DNA from: Castor canadensis
Lineage: Eukaryota; Chordata; Mammalia; Rodentia; Castoridae
Assembly (NCBI RefSeq): GCF_047511655.1
Contig: NC_133397.1
Location: forward strand, 125,200,308 to 125,264,307
Length of the DNA stretch: 64,000 nt
Reading direction: 5' to 3'
Shown here: piece after piece, positions 56,430 through 64,000 of the stretch
Numbering within the stretch: position 1 is the stretch's first letter
How the letters are laid out: each line of letters starts with the position of its first letter
The notes under the pieces: generated by a model
Database searches by the model: none
Seen by the model: the letters and a program-made list of their open reading frames with translations, nothing else
What the model was told of the DNA's origin: nothing
Position numbers and translations under genes: made by a program

Positions 56430-57865
56430 AATTTTTGGATTAGCATAAAACTTGATTTAATAGTCTTCTTCAATGTTACATATTAAGTAAAAGCCAAACA
56501 TACAAAAATAAATGTTTTTTGGATATTTTCCTTCTAAGTAAATGAACAAATACCTTAATATTTTCTTAAATTAGTTTTTTAATGAACAATATTTGCATTC
56601 TTACACATTCTACAATACTTTTTCAAAAAGGAAGAGAAAGGCTACCAATTATAAGCTCAAAAATCTGTAATGACAAAAAAAATAACCTAAACTGCAGAGC
56701 AAGAAAAAAGAAAATCAGTCATTGGGGCTTCCACAAATGATATAATTATCCAGTAATCCTTTCTTAGGATTCATCCATTTGTTAACTGCACTGTCTTCTG
56801 ATGTTCTCTGAAGGATAATTAGGTAAATACTTAGCCTCCTCAAAATAATAATAAAAAAGGGATTCTTTCCCTCAGAGAAAATCACCAATCTAACAAGGGA
56901 AACAATGTTAAAGAAAAAAACTCATGCCAGATCTGAAGGGAGCGTGAGCATAGAAGAAGCAAATCACACAATCAACTAAGATGTCAAAATGCAAATCAGA
57001 GGAAAACATAATTGTGCTTTAATCTATAAATAAGACAATGGCCCGAGATAATTTGTACAGGCTCCCCATAATCTGTGTTATTTACACTGAAAACAGCGCC
57101 ATGTGCAATGCTGTCATTTGTGTATGGAGATGTGCTCCGTGTGACTCATCGGTCACAAGTCTAAGAATTACTTTGTTGTAGGAGCAGGAAATGCTTTGCA
57201 GTAAATTCATCCACGCTCTCTGCTGGTCCTCTCATCAGCAAGAGAGTACACTGGCAAGCTGAAGTTCCAGCTGCCATCAGTTGGTAAGCCAAAAATAAAA
57301 CAAAACCAAAATCCAGGGAGTGAAAGATCAATCTGACTGGAACCAGTGCATGGAGGACACTGAGTACTCAAATCAGACACACTGGCACCACGCTCAGACC
57401 AGCTAAGCTAAATAACCCATATGAAGTCAATCAATGCAGCCATATTTAATCCTATTTTTTAACATTAAAATAAGATGTACCCTGGTGAATTTCAGAAAGT
57501 ACCCCCACTCTTGTTCATGTACTGCATTCAGCGTGTGTATTATAGATAGGATGTAAGACACTGATCAATTCTCTGACTATGAGAACATTTAGGCTAAGTA
57601 ACAACTTCATCAGGAGAAAAAAACAACCTACATAAACATTTTGAGCTGTCAGTTCATGGGGTGCAGCCCCATGGCAGGGAAGTTTGATGTCCCAATGAAA
57701 TAAGTAAATTGGATAGGAATCACTAAATTTTTTAACTGAATGCTTCTGGTGGAGTGTTGTAAGATGTGTCTAACTGATTAAAAAGCATGAACCAACCCAG
57801 GGCTGTAGTCAGGCATGGAAAGATCCACCACTGGCTTAGAATCTACCTTATGCAAGGTGTGTGTG
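56430..57865. other. unique sequence, no gene seen
   Basis: 57040-57420 is GC-balanced, non-repetitive and CpG-bearing (for example near 57138-57150), which may mark a conserved noncoding element. No ORF or splice pair supports an exon. Confidence 0.35.
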
Positions 57866-57869
57866 TGTA

Positions 57870-57992
57870 CCAATTCCTCATTTACCATGTTGGACTTAAT
57901 CCTAAAAACATCAAACTATGTGGTAGTGTTACTATCTTTCCTTTCGAGATAACAAATTAAATCTTGGGGTCAAAACCTTGTCTAAGTTCAAC
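57870..57992 (-). mobile_element. MIR SINE, antisense
   Basis: ATTCCTCATTTACCATGTTG, TGTGGTAGTGTTACTATCTT, GAGATAACAAATTAAATCTT and AACCTTGTCTAAGTT weakly follow the reverse MIR core. Confidence 0.55.
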
Positions 57993-57999
57993 AATAGCA

Positions 58000-58515
58000 A
58001 AAGATTTAGAATTTGTCTATACTAAGGCAATATGAACTCCAGAATTTTTCACTAAAAATGAAGATACTTAAAAAAAATAGAATCAAACAACTTAGCTAGT
58101 GTTCATATAATTTGTATTACTTATATTAATTAATGGGGATAACCAATTGCCATAATGACTCAGGTGGGCAGGACTCTTATGACTGTCATTTCTAACCAAG
58201 AGTTTTAAACACACAAGACATACTAGCAGAAATGTCCTATTTCTTCAGTTATTTTAGCTTTATCTTAAAGACTTTGCTAAAGTGGCAGAATTCATGGGTA
58301 GTTATAGCTTTCCAGTGATTCTAATGTATTAAGAGTGGTTATAACCCAGAAACTACACATCTGTTACACTGAAAATAGCAATTTTTCTTTCATTAATTTA
58401 TCCAAGACATTTTAAAATGCCGTTCTCAGCATGGCTTGTCAAGACCCCTATAAATAGACATTTTCGCATTCACTGGGTGAAAGTGCATGTTCCAAGATCA
58501 ATCAAAACTCTCCTA
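58000..58515. other. unique sequence, no gene seen
   Basis: AT-rich and unremarkable. Confidence 0.4.
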
Positions 58516-58521
58516 ATTCTT

Positions 58522-58855
58522 TTCTTTTTATTTTTTAATGTTGTTATTAGTATATAATAGTTGTGCAGAGGGTTTCATTGTGACATTTCCATATATGCAT
58601 AAATATATCCTGATCTGGTTCATCCCCTCCTCTATTCTCCCTCTTCCCTCTCCTCCTTCTAAAAGTGGCTTTAACGGGTTTTGATGTCCCATATTCACCC
58701 TTCCTACCCTCTTCATTCACCCTACCCGTCCCACTACTGCCTCCCCTTAACATGACCTATTTTACATTCCTGCCCTTCGTTGTTTAAGAGTCTGTTCCCT
58801 GTTCAGTGGGGTTTTGCCTAGGTATTTTACCTGTAAAATACATTGTATTTTAAAG
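58522..58855 (-). mobile_element. L1 3' UTR fragment, antisense
   Basis: A T-rich start, then AGTATATAATAGTTGTGCAG, AGGGTTTCATTGTGACATTT, CCATATATGCATAAATATAT, a CTCCTCTATTCTCCCTCTTC pyrimidine stretch and a long C/T-rich body (to about 58750). This is the known layout of rodent-type L1 3' UTRs read backwards. The open frames at 58528-58753 lie entirely inside it. Confidence 0.75.
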
Positions 58856-58950
58856 CACTCCTAATTTTCAATTCTCTGTGAGGTTTCTTGGCTTGAAAAG
58901 CTTGGGAATTTTTTTTTTTCATTTAAAATTAGAACCTAGAAAGAATAAGC

Positions 58951-58970
58951 TACATACATACATACATACA
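58951..58970 (+). repeat. (TACA)5 microsatellite
   Basis: Five TACA units, just after an A-rich segment. Confidence 0.9.
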
Positions 58971-58974
58971 CTCA

Positions 58975-60910
58975 TATGTGCTTTTAATCACCGATATGCC
59001 AGTGTGTAAATGAATCACGGTGAAACAACCATTTCCAAAGATGACTGAAAAGCTAACTTCAAGAACCCACCCTGGCTGAACTCCCATGACCTCCCAGGAA
59101 TTCTATTATATTATTTACCATGCTGTTTTGTGAACACTTTTCTTCTCAACCAGAGCATGCATTTCGTCTGTGCAGATACTGTAGGGTGTCCCCGTGACCT
59201 TGGTGTATAACACAGTGCTGACATTCGCTGATTACACATTGAATAGAAAAATGAAGACTACGAAGTACAATATCAAATTACATAATCACATATTATAATC
59301 CATGGTTGTAGCTATGAATAGACCTGATTTCTTCCCACATTCCTTCGAATGCTTGAAAATACATCTTTATTTCTTCTAGGCACAAATTTCATAGAAGAAA
59401 GTTATATTTAATCATGTATAGATGAAAAAGAATTATTACTCAAAAGCAAACAGGAGCCACCTATTGGGCCCATGACAGGAACTGAAAAGAGTTGACTTTC
59501 CTTGAATTCTAAGCAATTGTCACATGCTGGTCTCTGGACAATAATGTAAAGCTGGTGAAGTTTGTATTTGAGATGACCTTCCACCTCCCTTTTTTGAACT
59601 TTCTCGACCTGTTGCCGCTGTTCCCAGGCATCAGAGCCTTTGGTGTGTGCTCTGACTGTAAAAACTCTGATGTTGTAGAAAGAGCTTCTGCTTTGCCACT
59701 GCACAACCCAGGTACCTAGCATGGGTGTGAGTTAATTCCTCTACACTTAGCCCCTCCATGTATTCTGGAATAACAGCGTTTCTCTTCTAAGAGGAATGGT
59801 GTGGGCTTATATGAAAGGGCACCCAATAAACACAATGTTAAACAAATAACTGAAGTTGCTCAAAATTGCCTTAAAATTAGTGAGCTTCTAAGGCTCTCCT
59901 TGCCCGAATATGACCCAAACAAACTCATTCTCTCCCAAGTCCACACTCTCAACGATCCTCAAAATTATTCGAACAGGAAACACCCTGATTATTTCCTAAA
60001 TGTGTGCAACTTTCATATAACATGTCTGATAAATGTTAGACCACCTTAGTTCATTGAGGGAATTATGACTTATTTCTGGAGGCTGCTGGGGACCAAGTCC
60101 TTCTTTTGCCTAATGTGACTGCCCAAAGAAACACAGGGGCCACAAAAAGTCTATTCATCTCAATTTTAAGACTTCGATAGAGAATGGATGGCAATTTAAT
60201 TCCTCAAATTTGCTCATCTGAATGTTTAATTAAGAGGAACCAAGACACTAAAATAGTTTTGTATCAAGAACATAGAAAGTTGGACTTAACTACTAGATGA
60301 CTTATGTTTCCACAGTAATCGTTAAAATTATATTTATAAAAGAAACCAAGTGTAACCATTTTAACAGTTCTAGAAAGGCATATTCTAAGAGGTAAAATTA
60401 AAATTAGGGAAAATGAGACCATTTATAATGGGTCATTATGACTCTGAATAACAATGATTATTGGTTCTGCTTAATAAAACTGTCGTCTAACACAAAATAG
60501 ATATTAAGCTAAATTGCACGCATTATCATTCCATCAGGCTCCAAAATTCAAAGCAAAGCTTCAGAAATAAATCCACAAGAAAACAGACCAATATTAACCT
60601 CTTCTACCTATTTCCAAATAGCTTTAATTAATAAAGGAATCTATGTGAATAAAACAATCTACATACTAAAAAAATTCTTTTTGCTAGAGTAAATGGCTCA
60701 ATGTTTATTATGTATGTGTTTTAAAAGTAATGTAGCTTTGGTAAGGTACTTGTCCAGGCCACGGTCATCTCATCTCAAAACTTTCTCCTATTATTCAGTT
60801 TTATTCCAAAACTCAACTTTCCTGCCGGCATCCACTGTGGCCTCTACTGACCAAGCCACACAGAGGAATCATCTGAATTTATCTTTTACTGCTATTTCTA
60901 AATTTTTATT
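58975..60910. other. unique sequence, no gene seen
   Basis: 59440-59720 is GC-balanced and carries overlapping minus-strand open frames (104 and 65 codons). The longer includes a charged stretch (EQRQQVEKVQKREVEG) but I recognise no family. It may be a pseudogene fragment or chance. Confidence 0.3.
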
Positions 60911-60919
60911 TCCCTTTTC

Positions 60920-61245
60920 TTTTGATGGTACTGGGGTTTGAACTCAGGGCCTTGTGCTGGGCAGGCACTCTACAATTTAGCCAGTCCCCCAGTCCATGAT
61001 CACTTTAGTTATTTTTGGATAAGGTCCCCTACTTTTTGTGACTGGGATCAGCTTTGAACCTCAATCCTCCTGCCTACGCCTCCCATGTAGCAGGGATTAC
61101 AGACATTGACCACCACACCCAGCTTGCCTTGTTGAGAAGGGGTCTCACTAACTTTTTGCCTGGGCTAGCTGGGAGCTGCCATCATTCTGATCTCCACCTC
61201 CTGAGTAGCTGGGTTTATCAGCGTGCACCACCACTTCTGGCCTTG
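60920..61245 (-). mobile_element. full-length composite B1-B1-ID SINE, antisense
   Basis: The ID unit in reverse (GGTACTGGGGTTTGAACTCA, GCAGGCACTCTACAATTTAG), the linker ATCACTTTAGTTATTTTTGG, then two reverse B1 parts (GATCAGCTTTGAACCTCAAT, GGGATTACAGACATTGACCA; TTTGCCTGGGCTAGCTGGGA, GAGTAGCTGGGTTTATCAGC). The open frame at 61054-61362 is a translation of it. Confidence 0.9.
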
Positions 61246-61537
61246 CCATCGTTAAATTTCACTGTTCTCAGACATTATTTCTCTCAAGGGTGCTTCTTAA
61301 ATTCGCAGAATCAAAATCACACTGTAGTTGGTTTCATATTTTGTGAAAATATAGCTTTCTAGATCTTCCCCTAAATTTACTATATCAGAAAATATGGTAG
61401 GGCTTAAGGGTGTGTATTTCAGAATCTGGTTTCAGAATCATTGTACTTTCATTATTTATAATTGGTAAAGGCAACCTATTAATGATAAAGTATACGGTTG
61501 CTAAATTAAACATTTACTTGGTTTATATTAAACCCAT

Positions 61538-61622
61538 GACTGTAACATTTACTGAGACTATGCTATCTGGCAGACTGTTTACCAGGTAGTTGGGCAATGA
61601 GGATATGAGACGTCTTTTCTCC
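61538..61622 (-). mobile_element. possible L2 remnant, antisense
   Basis: TAACATTTACTGAGACTATG, CTATCTGGCAGACTGTTTAC, GGGCAATGAGGATATGAGAC weakly follow the reverse L2/MIR-type end. Confidence 0.45.
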
Positions 61623-61624
61623 CA

Positions 61625-63700
61625 TGCATTTTATACTCTGGCTATTGGAGTTTCTTCTTTGGAATTACTATCTCCATATTATAACATCATTTCTTCAAAA
61701 CAGTATAGAATCCTGTATCTCCTCTCTTACAAGTGTAAATCAGAAAGAGCTGGTCAGTCATTAACCAATGAAGTAAGCCATTAAAGTAAGCCATACTAGG
61801 AGGTACACAGAATAGATTAGCTGCTGATGGAGAGAAAGTGAGTTGGAACACAGATGCATGTGAAACAGCACAGAGAAAGAAAGGAAAAATATTAAAAGGA
61901 ATTTAGAAGGTTTGGAGAAAAAAGTTCAAGAAACTCTGACACAGATCTAATAAGAATTCTAGAAAGAAACAATAGTATTGAGGGAATTGGAAATCTTTCA
62001 ACTTATGGTTGAAAAAATTCTTTAACTAAAGAAAATGATGAGTCCTGATATTTAAAAAATTAGGTAAATGCAATAAAACAAATTATCCTTAGCTGGTTAT
62101 ATTGTAGTGGAAGTACAGAACAACAAGAACAAAGCAACTATGAGGTAAAAGCCTATCTAGAAAGGAACAATCAGGTTGATAGCAGACCTCATCGCCATTA
62201 AGAAAGACCTGAAAAGAGTAAAAAAATAACTTTAAAGGTGCAGGGTAAATATATATCAAAGTAATGTTAAACATTCAAGAGAGAACCTGTAATAAAGAAG
62301 TTTAAACTAAGAAGTTTAATTCTATGCATTATGACATGGAATTTTCTACCTTCGTTGAAAGAAGTGCTAAAGAATGCAATTTATTAAGAAATAAATAAAT
62401 ACAGAAGGAAGAGTATGGTTCAGGAAGAAATGGTGAGCAAAGAAATCAGTAAATTACATCTTTAAGTCGAACCCAAGTTTGGGGGCATAAATGACTATTG
62501 TACCACAAACACTATTTTCTATCATTTAAATAAAAACTCTAATTATAGATAATGCAATTCTTTCTTGACAAGATTTATAAAAATAGATTGTCAACAAGCA
62601 ATTTTATTTTATGGCTTAAATTATTTTTGGGAGCTATCAAGAGGCACTTGAATTAACACTAAATGTGTAATCAGAATCAGTTTATTTTCCTCTATATCAT
62701 CAATTTAAGAGCAACTTAAATGCTATTGATATGAAAACAGATCTTATTTCCCCTAAAAGATCTATCAGCTTCTCTTAAAGAGGTTTGTTTTTGTTTTGCT
62801 TTAAGCCGAAGTCAGATTTGGTACATAGTTTTGAACCTAAAACATGTAATTGGTGAATGATGACATCTCACAAGGAATGAAGGTCCTGATCTTTAAAACT
62901 ACTTTAATTATCAGAGAGACCCTGGTTTTTCAAGGTCAGGATCTTAGCAGCTGTAACAGCAATACTGACAAAGAGAAGCATCCATGAGTAGTAGAAAAAG
63001 AGCAATCAATTTATTACATAATTTGGAAAATTTCCTGTAGAGTTGGATTGGTGTACTGCAGATTGGTATGTCTTGTTTTTTAAAACTTATTCTCTTATTT
63101 CTTTACCATAATCCTTTCTATATGTATCAAAACTTATGCTGTTCAATGAGTTCTGGGTTGTAATGAAGATAGTCTTTGTCACAAGTTAAACAGGCACACA
63201 CAAGTGCTAGACAAGTTCAGTTACACTGCAGCTGTACTTAAAACTTCATATGGTCTTTCAATTTTTTTCACTGGTGAGTAGTATTGAGTTTTCCCCTGAA
63301 GAATAAACAAAAACAACTTCTGATTACCCCAGTGTTTGATAATGGAGATGTTTGGTCTACCTTGCAAGAATATTTTCAAAAATCAACAAAGAAATAAATA
63401 TGAACCTTCATATTTGACCAGAAATTCTAAGAATGAATCCATTATAATCTCAGTTCAGTGCTTAAACATAGAATGTCACTTGCATTTGCTTCATCAATGC
63501 CTGGTTGTGTTAGGAGTCAAACACATGTTGATACAGGCAACCAGGAAAAGTAGCTATCCAATTCCCTTAACGACAACAACAAAACATCCAGACATTTTGG
63601 TAGAGGCAAGACTTAATTTTTTTGTGTGTTGAGTATGAAGTAAATAAACCACTAGATTGATTAAAGAGTTTTTTTGCCAGTTGGTACAAAAGTACGATTC
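61625..63700. other. AT-rich unique sequence, no gene seen
   Basis: No recognised SINE or LINE and no supported exon. The frame at 63336-63632 (98 codons) has no known domain. Confidence 0.4.
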
Positions 63701-63712
63701 TTTCTCTTCCTT

Positions 63713-63785
63713 CTAGGTTTAATTTCTTACTACTCCCTCCTAGATTTAATTTCTTACTACAATTTCTTAATTGTAATTAAGAAAT
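63713..63785 (+). repeat. 27-bp tandem duplication running into a perfect hairpin
   Basis: CTAGGTTTAATTTCTTACTA at 63713 recurs as CTAGATTTAATTTCTTACTA at 63740 (period 27). The second copy continues into ATTTCTTAATT-GT-AATTAAGAAAT (63762-63785), a hairpin with 11-bp arms and a 2-base loop. The shared ATTTCTTA word suggests that template switching built the palindrome from the tandem unit. Confidence 0.85.
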
Positions 63786-63789
63786 ACCT

Positions 63790-64000
63790 CCTTGTTTCTT
63801 TCATCAGTGCAGTCTTACCTCAGGGCACCTGGCTGTGAGCCTCAGAAGTCTTTTTCCAGTCAGGCAACCGTGTCCCATTCCCAGGATAAGCTGTCACAAA
63901 TAGCGGGAGGCAGGTGTGTCCCTTCTGCCTCTCAGAAAAGCAGTATTTCTTCCCACATAATTAAACTAGAAATATACTAAATGCCCCAACACAATTTAAA
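63790..64000. other. window-end unique sequence
   Basis: A GC-richer stretch (63810-63950) with a 62-codon frame and no known domain. It is cut by the window end, so nothing more can be said. Confidence 0.3.

Noticed and set aside
58528-58753. Two minus-strand frames of 62-68 codons
   Set aside because: Inside the L1 3' UTR fragment, which is non-coding.
61054-61362. 102-codon frame resembling SINE-derived protein segments
   Set aside because: The frame lies mostly in the antisense composite SINE at 60920-61245.
1-64000. CRISPR arrays, bacterial operons, phage or plasmid signals
   Set aside because: No regularly spaced repeats with unique spacers and no prokaryotic coding density. Direct repeats here are microsatellites or dispersed SINEs.
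1-64000. tRNA, rRNA or snRNA genes
   Set aside because: tRNA-like A and B boxes occur only inside ID SINE units. No independent cloverleaf gene and no U6, 7SK or rRNA signature was seen.

Overview
This window reads as nuclear DNA of a placental mammal, most likely a rodent outside the mouse/rat group. It is AT-rich, has no compact operons or long coding ORFs, and carries many 7SL-derived B1-like SINEs fused to tRNA-like ID units, the arrangement known as B1-dID in several non-murid rodents. A beaver or other castorimorph is my best guess. Older MIR, L2 and L1M fossils and one young L1 complete the repeat content. There is no bacterial, phage or organelle sequence.

Layout. 1-6600 is the only gene-like part: an AT-rich upstream segment with a (GAA)22 tract, then GC-richer blocks with splice-site-like ends on the + strand (about 1680-1914, 2740-2881, 4689-4799 and 4940-5305), leading into a CpG island of about 5030-6560. 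I read this as the alternative promoters and untranslated 5' exons of a + strand gene whose coding exons lie beyond the window. I could not name the gene. The island holds a GGC/AGC triplet tract, an unusual AT-leaning but CpG-bearing block (about 5175-5250), a dense G-run cluster and a (GGCGA)5 repeat.

6600-64000 looks like one long intron or gene desert. I found no exon there that I can support. It holds B1-dID SINEs in both orientations, MIR and L2 remnants, a decayed antisense L1M with a younger SINE nested inside it, microsatellites, and a young 5'-truncated L1 (49534-50604). That L1 has a 5' inversion (twin priming) and an intact 16-bp target-site duplication. Several ORF-length open frames occur by chance or inside repeats.

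I did not find a new biological system. The strongest leads are the promoter/5' exon cluster with its triplet tract and 51-codon upstream ORF, the structurally complex L1 insertion, and an expanded composite SINE at 37432-37905. Repeat boundaries are by eye and may be off by 10-30 bases.
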